Positions 30,151 through 44,700 of a DNA stretch of 64,000 bases are shown one piece after another. The position numbers and the translations under genes are program-made. The DNA comes from Strigops habroptila. Taxonomy: Eukaryota > Chordata > Aves > Psittaciformes > Psittacidae. The notes beneath the pieces are model-generated. The model worked only from the letters and a program-made list of their open reading frames with translations. It searched no databases and was not told where the DNA came from. Where the stretch lies: contig NC_044277.2 in assembly GCF_004027225.2 (NCBI RefSeq), positions 26,302,995-26,366,994 on the forward strand. Reading direction: 5' to 3'. Within the stretch, counting starts at the first letter, position 1, and every line of letters starts with the position of its first letter.

Positions 30151-33100
30151 TCTATCACATGCCATAGGAGTTACCTGTGGTTTGGTATAGTCATTAAGGC
30201 ATCATGGTATGGATCCAAAAGTTCTTGTTCCGAAGGCTTCCTCATATATACTAGTTCATAAGGGATGTTTGATAGTTTGGTCTGTGGGATTAAAGGCAAG
30301 CCACAATACTTCATGCTTGTTGATACTAGTATGTTCGTACATTCTTAGCTTGTGAAACTTCAATAGTCTTTTGACAAAAGCATGCATTCATAATTTGTTG
30401 CATGGGATTCTTCTAGGATGCTTTTGTTAGCCTATCAGGCATACACAGGTGAGAAAACTGATGTCACTTAATCTGCCCAAACATCACTGCACGAGCCAGA
30501 ATCAGGCATCACAATAAATCCTTTTACACTAGCATGTAAGCCTCACTCTCTACAAGGGTTACACAGGATAAGAAGAAATGTGGATCAAATGACTAACAGC
30601 AGAGTGCATAAGGGATGCTAAAAGAACCAAGGAGATGGAAGGAGACCCAAACAACTGTAAAGAAATGAGAAAATGACTTCCCTTTGTTTAAAGGTGTGGC
30701 TTCCCATGGCAGAGGACAAGGGCTTGTACAGTCTATCCCATTTTTCCCTCTCCCCAGGAGCATATGGAAGAAAGAGGAAATTGCTTTCAGACAATGTAAA
30801 ATTTAGTGCAACTCGCATGAACAACTATTTCTCTACCTTCTTTTACGTTAAAAGGATCTAAAGCTCTGTAAATAACATTCATGTCCACTGTAAGATTCCT
30901 GTACTGAAAAAGCAGGCCAGTAGCTGAAAACCAAGTCCAAAAGAACCCATTTCCAATTTTCTTTATTTCCCACATGTTCATGATAACAAAAAGAAGAAAC
31001 TTAATGTCAGGAAATGTGATTTTTCTTTATTTCCTTTGTTTCCACAATATGTACCCTTAGCAACCACTGAATCCATCCATAACAATATTTTGAGCAATTT
31101 TTCATAGTAATTGTTCTTTTATACTTTTTCCCATGTCCATTTATGTTGTGTTCTAAAGGAAAAATTTGTCAACAGACTCTCATTTATGCCTTTTCTTTGC
31201 ACATTTTAGAAATAATGCAAATTAAGATGTATTCTTTTTTTCTTCTTACAAATAACAGTTTACAGAAATCAAAGGGATTCATTAACATCACTAGCTGCAG
31301 GGATTTACAGGAGTGTAAGTGCAATATTTATTAAATGACAGATCAATTTAAGGCAAATGGATAACAACTTTTTCCAAGCTGTGTATGGTCATGAGAGGAT
31401 AAAAGGTCTGGCTCTGGCATTACATGAAGGTTGGGTTGAAGGTAACTCTTCTAGTCCAGTTAAATCCACGTGTGTATCAGAACCATTCAGCAGATTTCCT
31501 CAGCTGTCCAACTCTTGCTGGTGTTTGTGTTACCTTATCTTCAGTTTTTACACATTCATAATGAGGTCTTCAGATCCATGATACCCAGACTGTTCTGTGT
31601 GCAGCCTTGGAGGCGGACCAGACCTGTCCAATCTAATGGAAAATAAATGTAATGGCCATCTGACTTAGAAGGCTGCAGTTAGATCGAGAATGAAAACTCC
31701 ATAAGGAGGTCTGCTCTCCTCCTGTAGTGGAGTCTGGACTTCGAGCAATGGACCATGCTATCTCTACCTGAGCTACAAGGCTTCAACCTGTGGGTTTTTT
31801 TACCATTTTATAGTTGAGCAAAGGGACTCTGGTTGTTCTGATTTTCTGCATATAGTGCTTCAGAGCATCAGCCGAGATTTAATTTTTTGGTGATTTAGTA
31901 GTCTCTGTCTAGGAACTTTTGTTCTTTGTATGATGAAATAGTGAAAAGATGTCCCACATGCCTTCTGTCTAAAAAATATGTGATGGTAAAAATCAGTACT
32001 TTGATTTCTGGATCGTTTTGTGCCAAATATTATTCTGGGGAAAAGAAAATCTTTTCTACAACCTAAAAAGGTATGTTTTTTAGTTCTTTTACTTCCTTCG
32101 CAATTATACAACAAAGATAAAAAAACCAAACACTGATATTGTGGTTTTTGGTGGGTGGACTGGGATTTAAATTAGACCTTGTGGTTCTGAGATCAAGGGT
32201 TGCTTGACTTACCTCCTCAGATTTTTTCAAGAAATGCACTGATTTTCGGTTCCTATCTATCAGCTTTACCTTGGGAGAAGTTTGTCTCAAATTTTATATG
32301 GCTTACATACATGCAATTGTCAGAGGGATATTGCTGCAAAATGTTATGGGGCTTCTGTTTATGAACTTTTATTTGAACATGGAGAATCTCTGTGGGAGTA
32401 CTGGTAATCTGAAGAAGAGGTCTATTATGTCCACTCAGCCCTGCTATAAAATACAGCAGCTGCAGATTTTAATAAACCAAAGGTCTGGAAGGGGAAGACA
32501 AGAATATTGCTACACAGCATTGGGCCAAAGCAGAAAGTGAGATTGGCAATCATAGAGGAAAACCTTAAAGGGATTGGTCCATACTAGTTTCAGGGTTCTG
32601 CAGCCCTAACAGGAGTGTGCATTGGAGGCAGTGGGAGGTTCTATAAGGACCTTCCAGGGCAAGCAGTCAGAGATGCTCCTCTGTTGGTTTCAGGGTTACC
32701 ACACAGAAGTCATGTGGTCCTCTCACTTATGTGCTTGTGGTCTCATACTGTAAATTTCCCTATTATCACCTATAGAGAGTACACTGTGGCTTGCAAAGAT
32801 TACATATATAGTACCATTTTGTATTAGCATGATGTCAGCATTCCACAGAATCACTTTTTCCAATAAACACATAAGCTGGAGTATGTGGGAATGTGCTAAA
32901 GGGAGTGATTTTATAAGGTTTCTGGAATAAACAGGCTTAGAAGTGAGCAAAAAATCCAGAATTTTATTCTAGGAGGTGGCAGAATGGAGTTTATTTTAAG
33001 GTTTGTACTTTATATATCTAATAAAAACATGACCAGGCCCTTGCTTTACAGGTGTTTTCTGGGTAATAAAATATGGTGATGTTTAATAACAGGTGCCTGG

Positions 33101-33794
33101 AGAGCAAGATAGTCAAAGAACAGCAATACACAGCAGGAAAAAAAAAAAGGAGGAGTCAATACTGGTTCTAATGTTAAGCAGATCTACTGTAAATATTTCA
33201 GAATACATTTTCATTTTTTTCATTGATAGAGCATATCAAAATGCTCTAAAAAAATTTCATTTTAATGCAAAACATTAATCAAGAAAGAAAACAACCATTC
33301 AATAAACACAGTTCAAATACATTTTTCCTCTTTGATGTAATTTTTTTGCATTTCTGACTTTTTTTTTTTGTTTAGATGATAAATATGCCTGTCTTCTTAA
33401 AGAATGATGAGAGAACTCTGAAAATCAGTATTGTACAACAACTGTATGTAAGGGTAAAAGAAGACCAAGCAATAAATCTTATTTCTGTGCTAGTGTTTCA
33501 TTTTACCCTACAACTGTATTTTAGTAACAAAAAAGAGTTTTATAAAGCATGTATCTTTAATAATTTGCCATCTGCAATGTATAGGATAATCTGTTTGTTT
33601 GAAGAGCACCAATAGCTCTTACTAATAGTGGGGGGTTAGTACTTCTCTCGTAAAATAATAGTTGTATCAGTGCAAATAGGAACTGCTTAATGCCTTATTT
33701 GTCATTTAAATCTTTCAATGCAGTTACAGCAGATGCTTTTATATCCTTATTTTGCTTCTCTTTCTTTTGCTTTTATTTTACCTATTGTTCACTG
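30151..33794. other. Intron 1, no gene or repeat recognised
   Basis: AT-rich sequence with small frames only. I see nothing that I can name. Confidence 0.45.
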
Positions 33795-34060
33795 CTGAAA
33801 TGAGCACGGCTGCTCAGCTGACGCCGTTTTTCATAGGCTCTTTCAGCAAGGGAAGGAGCGGGGATGAAGCTGCACGTAGGTCTCCATGGCGACCTTCGTC
33901 TTGGCCTGATGCCTACAGTCTGGCCTGCTCACAAAACACCATGCCCTGATGAATTATTTAGCTCTGTCGAAGAAAAAAAAATACAGCAACAGGCTCCTAG
34001 TGAATAACTGAGGAGAGCAGTAAGGTGACATCAGTCAGCTTATACTGATGTGCTTGAGGG
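33795..34060. promoter_or_regulatory. GC-richer candidate intronic regulatory element
   Basis: A block with several CpGs in otherwise AT-rich intron. It includes TGCTCAGCTGACGCC (AP-1/MAF-like half sites) at about 33812-33826. It also includes GTCTCCATGGCGAC at 33880-33893, a near-palindrome close to the RFX X-box. A perfect 8-bp inverted repeat ACATCAGT/ACTGATGT spans 34028-34051. No protein similarity is seen in the overlapping 65-codon frame. Function is inferred from motif density only. Confidence 0.35.
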
Positions 34061-37000
34061 TTCTCACCAGCTAGCAGAGGGATCAGTTCGCTCTTGCTTT
34101 TCCTGAGGCTCTGCTATTTATTTCTGTCCATGTTGGATACTCACATTTTGTGAATGGTTATGAACAGAAAATAAGAAAATAATAATTCTGGAACTTGATA
34201 GTCTTTTTTCCTTTGGGAATCTTTTATTTATGTTTGAACGATTTTATTCTTCCGTTTTTAACAATTAACTTTCATAGAAATTATGACAAGAGTTTGACAA
34301 TATCATACAACAAATTATTAAGCCATGAAATAATTATGCCCCAAATTTGTGTTTCTGTGTATTTAGATGATTGTGTCAGTTTGCTGAAGAGCATTTTGTA
34401 GTTGTCAGTTGTTTCCAACAAAGTTAACTGATCTATATTCTGTTTTTGCATTGTTACCGTGCTTGGATTACATGTACCCAATCCAAAACGCATATATGCA
34501 ATTTGAGGTTTTGAGGCATACCCGCAGGTGGGGAGTTTAAGTAGAATAGACAAAAGTTGTTTCTAGCAGTACTATCTGCTGCAAGCATGAAGAAACTTTG
34601 GAATATTGGGGGAAGAGGTAATGTATCGAGTATACGCTGTTTGGTTTGACTTTGCAGACAAATTGTACCAGTAAGTCTGATTTTTAGAAGTTCAGTCTAT
34701 AAAGGATTATTCACGTGCATGTACTTCAGGACAGAGTACCATTAAATGCATGTATAAGACTCAAACTTCCTCTATTTCAGAACTCAAAATTTTCTTTCTA
34801 AGGAGGGAAGATTATTTCACACTACCACTGACTAGTTCTCTGTTCATGTCAAAAAAGGGAAATGTTTCAAATAGTTTTTTCCTTGGCCCTGGTGTATTTT
34901 TGTATCTTTTTGAGCCATACAGTAACTCATGATTCCTCCCTGTGTAACAGCACAAAGTAAGGATTACAAATGAGCTGTTTGATAGATTCAGTGTCTGTGT
35001 CAGGGAGTTGAAATTAAGGTATATTTTGTTGCTTGACTAGCCACCTCTTTTCAGTTTTGACATGGCAACATGATGTTGACCTTCTGCATGAAATTAGAAC
35101 CTGCAGAAGGAATACTCCCTACTTGGTATCCTGTATAATTAGTCCATGTGAGTCTTGAACTAGCCCAGTGAAACGCTACCAGTGCTACCTCGCATCATCA
35201 GTGTCTTGCAAAGGAGTTGTATGTTTAACCTTCACTTCATTCGTCTTTGCAGCTTCAGCCTCAACCAGAGGGATCCTCTTCATATCTCTGTCAGCTTCTA
35301 AGTCCAAGGCAGGATTGCACTGTCCCCTTGTGCTTAGCTTTTGTTCTAACTAGAAGTAGAATTAACTAAACCAAAGCCTTAGCCAGCTAAGGTTATTAGA
35401 AGTAAAAAGTTGCATGTTGATTATTAAATCCTTAGTTTGAAAGTGAGTAAATCAATCTAATAATCTCTTTTTGCCTTGGGACTCACATTTCTTGCAAATG
35501 AAACATGGAACAGTTGGCTGAAGGGAAAATTGTAACTCCTCTACATTTCAAGAAGTCACATGTCAAAATCTCCTGAGTGTAGCTAACATCTTTGCATCTG
35601 CCAGCTGCAAATAGAGATGAATTAGTAAATACAGAGCTCAGTTATAGTCTAGAGAATACAAGAATGTGAAGACCTTACAAAGTCACTGTAAAAAAGTACA
35701 ATGTATTTCAAATGCAGACAACTAATGATCAAGTAAAAAAAAAAATTGTAATTTTTTATCAAACATACCACAGTTACAGAACATTAAATGAAGAAGCATT
35801 GATGGCTTCAGCAGGAAAGAGACACAGATTTCCGACTATAGGAAATTATAAAGTCCGTATTTTCTGTAGATAATCGACAAGTACTATTCTCTTTTTTCAT
35901 TAATGCTCGGTTTATGAGCTTATTTTTCTTCAGTTATATAAATATTCATTATTCTTGGGCGAACTGATTCTGAATCTGGGAGTGGTGCTTTACATAAGGC
36001 TATTAGGTGGTTACTTACAGCTGAAATTTGGAGTTTACATACTCTGTTCTTTTAGATTACATTATTTTTTGATAAGTGGAACATCTGCGTATTGTTCTTG
36101 CATGGATTGAATTTACTCCAAAACAATCAAATATGTAAGCTTATACTTAGCTTCACTTTCAAAATCTTACGAAAATCATTACTTCAAAATGTAAAATGTA
36201 TTTGTAGAAACCAGTGAAAACAATAGTCTGTGTATTAAATAAATTCTTTGAAATACCATTATAACAGTGCAGATAAAATCCACTATAAAATCCCATTAGA
36301 CTGATCTCATTAATATTAGTTAGATAATTTGTAATTCTGAAGAAGGTACTGAAAGGTGCGAAAGGATTCTTTTTGCTTTTAAAGTAATAGCATATAGGTA
36401 ATTATTTTATTTTCAGCTATGCATACTTTTAGATTTTTTTTTAATAGTATCAATTTATCAATCCTGGTCATTTGCAGTAATCATCCAAGTGATGGCTGTC
36501 TTGCTAGTACCATGGCATAAAGGGATTCAGGGATTCAGGGGAATCCAGCTTTGATTACTCATTGATAGTTGCAGTGGTTTAAGAGATATGTCCTGATTTT
36601 TCCAGCTGTGGCTTCCAAAATAACCTGGTGTTACTAAAAATAAATTCTACCATCAGTGTAATGTGGGGGTTTGGCTGTGATGTTTCAGCATTCCGTTTAG
36701 TAAAACTGACTGTTTTAATGGCATCTCCATGTGCTATTTCATTGTGTTGAAATACCTCAATTTGCCACTGAACCTAGTAAAGAAAAGATTTTAGTCTTCG
36801 TATCCTTGTTGTTTTTTTGTTTTTTCTTTTTTTTTTTTTTTTTTAAACACTTGAAAATCATGGTCAGAATACTTCCCTCTTTTGCTGAGTTGACTGCTGA
36901 ATGGCTCAGCTATGCTTAAAAGTCACGTGTAGAACCTCTAATCAGTAGGCTTAAAAATATACTGTCCAATTAGTTAAAACTGATTTGACAGTGGTCTAGC

Positions 37001-40000
37001 TGTATAATGTGGTGTTAAATTACAATATTCCCCATGTTTTTTTCTTATGTTTTTCTCGTGCTACTTAAAATAGAAATGTCTGGAGTAAGGATGTCTGGCA
37101 TTTTAAAGAAACATTATGAGGTTGCACGTCTTTAGTTTGCAGTTATGTTTAATGAAGAATTCATTTAAGATGATGTGACTTTACCTATACCATAGGAAAT
37201 GCATTATGTGCTTCTTGGGGAAAAAAAATACTTCTTTTTTCAAAAGTACTATAATGCGAGCAAATTTTCCCCAAACACTTAAAAGCCTGTTATCCAGTTT
37301 AGTATTTTATTTTGATATTTTCCTGACATGTTTTCTGAAGCAGAGAACTTTTTTGGTAAATCAGTTTCAATTTTATACAGTTTTTACTCAGAGAAAAATG
37401 CTGTTCAAATATACTGTTACTACACCTGTCATTTACATCCTAGATAAAACAGAAGAGTTTTGCCCCAAGTTGTTCATCAGAATTCATTCCCGTGTCTCTG
37501 AATTTAAGAAGGATTTGAAAAAACAAAAATCCTAATTAATATTTAATGCATTGTATGATCTCATAGCTTTGCTGAAGTAGAAGACTGTAATCCATAATTT
37601 AAGAGTGTGAAATGCACTTTCTTTGCTTTATGCAATTAAAACCAACATTATTTAAGAAATACTTTTCATATTACTTAGGCCTGGCTTTCAAAGGGTATTC
37701 AAAGGATATGGAAGGAGAAGTTTCTATTGTAAATTATGGCTCAGAAATGACACTTTAAGTCTTGTTTGTTAGTACAATGGACTGAATTCTCTTTAGTGAC
37801 TGATTACCTTAATTCTCTTCTGATCTCCCATCAATTGAACATTTGCAGGAATAAAACTGAGAAAAAGAAGCATGAGATGGTTTTCATGATACGTTTAAGC
37901 TTCTATAGCAACCTTAGAGCTCATCCTCTTAGAGGCAAAGATGTTGCCTGGCATGGGTTTACTGATTGGCACAATTATAAAAGAAGTTGCAAGAAAAGAA
38001 GCAAAATTTAGCATGTTCCCTGTGCCGCTGGACAGTTCCCCGTGCGTCCCAGCCCTCTGCAGCTGCCCACCTTCTTCTTTGCATTGCTCAAGAAATTGCT
38101 GCTGGTATGGGTATTCTTTTAGCATTACAGTGAGCATGAGCATTAGTCTGCATCATTTAGCGTGCTGCTCTTAAAATTAGAAAGGAACAACATCAGACTG
38201 GCTTGAAAAACATATACGTCAAAAATACATTTATAGAAGCTTGATTAAAGTTAAGGAATAGTAAAAAATGCTTGAGGAATTATTATACAGTAGTGTCACA
38301 GATTGAGACCACATTGATGGTTTGGAGACTAATGGGGCTGCAGAGGGTTGACTGGTGCTGTGGTTTTGGCTTTCTTTGTTTCAAATAGCTAGGTTCAATC
38401 TGACAGTTATTCATGAGACACTTCTTATTCCTTCTGGTAGGTGATTTTCTGACAGCAGTCAGAGGTAAAAAGGGGGTTGAATTCTTGAATTGATGGCCAA
38501 ATCCATGAAGTCGCAAGACCAACATACTGTGTACAGCTGGATTCTATTACTGGTTGTTTTTCTTAGTGGTGGTTTTGTTTGTTTGGTTTTGCCAGAAACA
38601 TCTGAAGCTTTCCTGATTTGAGAACTTATGTTTTAGTGTCATGGGACGCCAAGTCAGCCACAGCTGCAAGGCAGATGTGTGTAGACTTTCCCTTACAAGG
38701 AACTCTTCAAAGAAAACCAAAAGGCTTGTAAATAAACAAGTAAATAAGTAAATTACCTTTACGTTTTATTAGCATAAAACTAGATTAGTTAACTTCCTAA
38801 GAAAATTCAAAGAGCTTAGGAAAGGCAATAGAAATAAGAAGGATTTATAAACAAATGCCTTCCCAGAGTTGATTCTTATTTCCAGAAAAATCACTGACCT
38901 CCTGACTCAGCCATGCAGAGTCCACAGGGAAAAAAATGCCCTGTCAGCTCTGAAGCCTGGTTTCTGAGGCCTGGTTATCTGCTCCTTGCAATCGTTTCTT
39001 CACCTTTTAAAATAAGTTGCAGGCTCCCAGCTCTGTACTGCTACGCATGTTCCTTTGACCTTTTTCTCTTTGAGGAGGCTTGGTGTCTTCCCTGAGGATG
39101 GAGCAATATCCCCTTTTCAACAGATTCCATCCCAGCACATGTTCATAACTTCATCAAGAATGAAAACTGAGAACTGCCCATCACAGTTTGTTCACACTAC
39201 AAATTTATTTCCTAGCAACAAATGAGACAGCTAAAGAAGCAAACTGCACTCCAGTATGACTTGGTAGAATTGACGTGAGCACGAAGGTGATCCATACTGG
39301 TTTATCTATCTCTAGATGTGGAAGCAGGAAATTAAAAAGCTATAGCAGGATGAAGAATCAAATGTAAAGAAGGTATAGTCATATCTAAATCAGAAGCTGC
39401 AGTTGTATAATTACTATGCTAAAAGAATCCACAAATCAACTTTTTAATTATGCTATAATCTGTGTATAGAATAGCGTTAGGTGTACATGCACAAACTGAC
39501 AACTGTAATGAAGAACGTCTGTCATATAATTTCACAAAAATACTCAGACCTGTGTGTGAAGTAATTTTTTTTTTTTTTTTATTTCTGCCTGCATGCTTTT
39601 AAAATTGTTTTCATTCCCTTGCCATGCAGGCAGTTTTGTGATTTCATCTGAAAATGATCCTACTGCATTTCAAGGAAAAGGCATTTCATTGGGAAGGTCA
39701 CTTCTAAATGTTCCTTCAAAATGCACTCAGGCAGAAGTATTTCTCTGAATAATGCATAATGGGACTGTTGCATACCTTTTATTAAGATGATGGTCAATTA
39801 ATGCTTTTCTCTGAAGCGAGACTTAAAGAGTAGTGATCCTGGTAACCAAGAACATGTCATTTAGTCATTGGTGTGTTCTTCATTGTGCTGGTCTGTCTGT
39901 GTTTGTGTGTATGCGTGCACATACAGCTCAGGGGGTTGGTAAATGTGAACATGGATTATAGAGTTTTCAGGGGTCAGTTTTATGACTCCAGCATCCTTAT

Positions 40001-41276
40001 TCCTGCCCTTGGGGACAGGCTGTTTATTGTCCAAGAAAATGCTGCAAGTTATTTCTTTTCCTTTCCTTCATTGTGGAGTTTAGCTGGTAAGGTGTGTAGA
40101 TTGGAAGTATGGAAGCACTTCTGGTGTGATGTGATAAGTGACTATTTCCTGACCACTTTTCCTTCTGAGAGCACTGAGCACTTTTCCTTCTGAAATCAGT
40201 TATATGGATTTTGTAAGGCTTGCTTGGTGTGCAACTCCAAATGCAAGCAAACTTTCAGTTTCCATAGAAATAAGTACAGCATGTGTTTAAAAACTTTGAA
40301 TCATGGCCCTATTTAGTACTGTCAAAAGAGATTTAACAGCAATGTAAATCTACGTGCTGAAGTTGCAAGCTACTTGCTGCTTTATTGCTCTCTCACATTT
40401 TTCAGTTTCTGGAATGTTTGTATATGTCTTTTTTCTGTGATTTTTGAAAAGAATTGTTACATCAGCAGCTGTATGGTAGATTGAAACTGAACCCTCATTT
40501 ATTAAAATTACTGTTCATGTTCACAGTTCAAAGTAAGGAAATAGTTTAATATCTGGTTTTCATTTCTGACAGTTACATGTGACATACAAGCATTGCTGTC
40601 TGACTGAAGTGAAGACAGTGCAAAGCTGCTCGGAAAATGAAAGTCTGATTTTCTGGAAAAGTGTTAGCAGAGCACCATACTGGGCATTGACTGGGTGTGA
40701 TTGGAGAAGATGGTGGCTATGTATGGAAAAGTAAAGAGAACATAAAAACAAAGAGAGCTGTGGAAGTTTCAGCATAATTTGATCGACATAGGCTTTCCAC
40801 GTCTGTTATCCTGCTAGTGTATCCTTATGCATGCTGAAATCTTTGAAAAAGTGTCTGCAAGCAGTCTGTGATAAATTGAATGCTGTCAGTCAGAAACTGA
40901 ATCCAAAGGGAAGTAATTTAAAAGGCAGACAATAAGTCAGTGAAATCAGCATTTCTTATGAAATAACTAAGATTATATGGAAATGGATAGTTTTCCATTC
41001 TTGTTAAGATGTGGAAGGTTTTGCAGGGGCTTCTTGTTTTGCTCAGTAATACTGCTAAAGTAATACTGGACAGACACTGCACAGGTTTAAGTGAGAAAGG
41101 CAAGCTTACAATAGTTAAAGCAATGTGATTTTTCCTTCTCAAGCGTTGACAACTCTCATCATTTCTCTAGTTTTAGGCTGCTTGCATGACAAAATTCTTT
41201 AAAGTTGAACATACCTGGCAGTCCTTAAAGCCTAGGAAAAATAATTAAGCATACCAGTGTCTTAAGAAAGTGGTAT
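34061..41276. other. Intron 1, no gene recognised
   Basis: AT-rich with T runs at 36827-36844 and 39565-39580 and a short GT-rich stretch at 39890-39923. A 15-base word CACTTTTCCTTCTGA is repeated twice around 40155-40195. Nothing else is supported. Confidence 0.45.
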
Positions 41277-41782
41277 CATAGAGTCATAGAATGGCTTGGT
41301 TTGGAAGGGACCTTAAAGATCATCTAGTTCCAACCCCCCTGCCATAGGCAGGGACACCTTCCACTAGACCAAGTTGCTCCAAGCCCTGTCCAACCTGGCC
41401 TTGAAGACTTCCAGGGATGGGTCAGCCACAGCTTTTCTTGGCACCCTATACCAGTGCCTCACCACCCTCATAATTCACATAAAGAATTTCTTCCTAATAT
41501 CTAACCTAAATCTCCCCTGTTTCAGCTTAAAGCCATTCCCCCTTGTCTTGTCATTACATTCCATTATAAAAAGTCCATCTCCAGATATCTTGTAGGCCCC
41601 CTTCAGGTACTGGAAGCTGCTGTAAGGAATCCCCAAAGCCTTCTCTTCTCCAGGCTGAGCAAGCCCAACTCTCTCAGCCTGTCTTCATAGGAGAGGTGCT
41701 CCAGCCTTCTGATCATCTGCATGGCTACCTCTGGACTCCGTCTAACAGGTCCACATACTCCTTATGTTGGGGGCTCCTGAGG
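41277..41782 (-). mobile_element. CR1 LINE fragment, ~506 bp
   Basis: The left edge is the 3' terminus (catagagtcatagaatggc, then ggtttggaagggacc). Rightward it shows the reverse complement of the ORF2 C-terminus through 'ccccttcaggtactggaagctgctg', 'ttctcttctccaggctgagcaagcccaactc' and 'atctgcatggctacctctgg'. Frameshifts and stops break the frame. One is visible as the extra 'taattcaca' near 41470. Confidence 0.93.
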
Positions 41783-44700
41783 TAGATATATATCATGATA
41801 GGAGAAGCCTAGATTTTCCTGAGAGAAATAATCACACAGCCTTGTAGCTGCGATTACATTATGGAACATTTTCATCTTATTTTTCATCATTTATATCCAA
41901 GAAAGGACGTGTGTCCCTGCAATAGATTTTATGGTTGAGGATTCTTGAGGGTCAGCTAGCTAAGCAGTCAAAAGAAAACCTGAAATATTATGAATGATTA
42001 CAAAGTTAAAGCAGTCATGGACATAAACATGATAATGCTGTTGCCCTAACCAGATATTTGGTACGTTAGGACACTAACTAGGTGAACAACAAAAGTAAAA
42101 TGTACAGGAGGAAAGTATACATGATAAGAGACATTCATCTCTGTTCATAATTCAGTAGACTTAAGATCCGTTTTCAGATCTACTGAAAACTTACCAAAGA
42201 AGTTCCTAATGTCAGGGTAGACAGTGGAATATGAACTGGTAAATTCATCCACTCTGCAGTGTCAAATGCTCCTCAGAGAACGTACCACTTTTAAGTCAAA
42301 GTGTGAAAGCATAACTTTTGCAAGTGAAATATCAGGATGTAGAGGAAGCCTTCAGGTGATGGACATGAGTAACAACTGGCTGTTCTGGTTCAGGAGAAGC
42401 AAGTACTCTGTTTCTGTAACTTCATATTGGACTGCTGGGGATTTCAAACAGTGAAGAGATTTCTTGGTAAAACACTGAGTAGGAAGATGTGGGAAATCAC
42501 TTCAAGTGAAATAAGCTTGCATTACAAAGACAAGTTGTTTTTAGGACTGAGACAGCTCCAAAAGTTCCATGTCATTCAGGGTTCACTATTGGAGTAAGTT
42601 GTGATTTGGGCATCTCCCTGGAATAGAAGCTGACAGTCCTGTTTGCTGATAGCGATGAAGTGCTTTGCAAAATAGCCTGAAACTTACTTACCCAGTAAGA
42701 AACAAAGAGAATTTGATAGTAGTGGGGGCTCCACCAAGCAAATTGATTGGATTGCATGTTCTGAGTCAGTTCAGATGGGAAACCCCAGCATCTAAAGTGT
42801 TTCAAAGGACATGAAGTAGTCTGGGTTCAACAAAAGATACACCACCTTGGAAACTAAAATCTAAGAGATATCTAGTGTCAAATCTCAGGAACTCTCCTAG
42901 GGTATGTTCCCACAACATCATGCAGTGATTGGTCTAATTAGCTGTGGCAGAACACTTCTATAATGCAAGTACACTGCCTCTAGTATTTGAGCTAGCTTGT
43001 GCAACTCCACAGGCAGCATTACATCCTGCTGACATACCTTGGAATTCAGCTTACTGCCTATGCAGAACAAGAGCATTGCAGCTCAGAGCCAGTCTGCATG
43101 GAAATTCAGGTGACCAGGTGAAAATGCAAGCAGAGAGTAGAAGCCTGCTGTCATTAAAATAATTTCCTATGTTGATGAGATGTCAGCTGCTTTCTGCTTA
43201 CACACTTTCTTGTTTTCATCATGCTGTACCTTCCCATTGTTTTGTAGCAGAATAGCTGGGCCCTTGGTTATTACTGAGTGAAACGGAATGAGGTAGTTAA
43301 TCCCAGACTCCAACATTATCAAAGCAAGTGTGGCAACTCTTCTACTGATTGTTTTGTGTTGCTGTGTCTCATTTTCTTTTAGTTTAGAATTATCATGGAG
43401 AGTTATTTGGAGGTTGCGTAGTCAATATCTGCATCCATGCATAGAAACACACCCCACCCCACCCCCTAAGTCAGGGACGCTTCAACATAGCTGTGAAGAG
43501 AAACATGACATCTACTGGGATCAGCATTAATTACCTTGATACCAAACTTCCGTCCCAGAACCTGTAAAATCCAACTTGCCTTGGGCTACCAGTTTAAATG
43601 GGAGAAGAGACTCTTGACTGCCTCATCCTTCACTGGACCTTGCAAACAAATGCCGCCTGTTGGGGAAGATTAGTAGAAGCTTGTTACCCTTTCCTGGTCT
43701 TTGGGAAAGTCTGAATGATTAATTTCTTCTGGCACTGGTTGGCTCAGTTCTTTCTTCTCTACCTTTGTCATTCATTCTTTCTTCATCTGTGCTTCCTCCT
43801 CTTTAGCAAAGAGTTTCTGTCCTACCTCCGGCTAGAGACCAGTCTTACTGGCTCTTACTGCATGATCTCATTCACATACCACAATGACAGTGTTACAGTA
43901 AAAAGATTAGCACATCTCTGCAAAGCTTAGTATTTTGCCTCCTAACCCCCATCTCTGAATCTTTTTATCCTCCTTTGAGAGCAACCCTAGAATGAATTAG
44001 TCACACATGGAAATAGGAATTATAGGGAATAGGGTTTATTTTAAAAATCCAAGTAGGAAAAAAGACCCAGGGAATTCTATTCCGAATTAAAGGCAATGCC
44101 AAAAAATTTAGAGTCTGAAATTGAACTCTCTTAATGCAATTACTCCTGAATTTAGACCAAAAAGCATAAAGACCTATGTTCACATTGAAAATGAAGATCA
44201 GAAATTTGTACCAGTGGCTAGAATGGGAAAAAAAGTAGCTCTTCTCTTTCATGATAATCACATTTGTTGCCTGAGTGTGTTTCGTTTGGCATGGCTTGTT
44301 AGAAAATTAAACTAAGACATATTATTAAAAGATTTTTATTTGATCCCTTTAGATGTCAACTGAGTTAACAGTTGTTCTAGTGAAGGAAGACATGTTACTT
44401 TTTCATTGCTGAAGATTGGTTGTGGAATGACTATACTGCATGAAGCGGATTGAGACATAAGTGGCACTTTTCAAGCAGGAAGTAGCTACTGACCCACCAT
44501 GTGTTTTAGTGATATTAGACAATCTGCAGTACATATGTAACATACAGTGCTTTCAAACATGAAAACATCTTCCTTTTACATAATTCCTTTTAAGAAAATA
44601 TCCAAAAAGCATTCTAGCATTTGAGTGGAAATTCAATAGAAATTGAATAGAAAGAGCATTCTTCAAAAGCCCTGCTGAGGGCTTACCTTAAAATGGTTGG

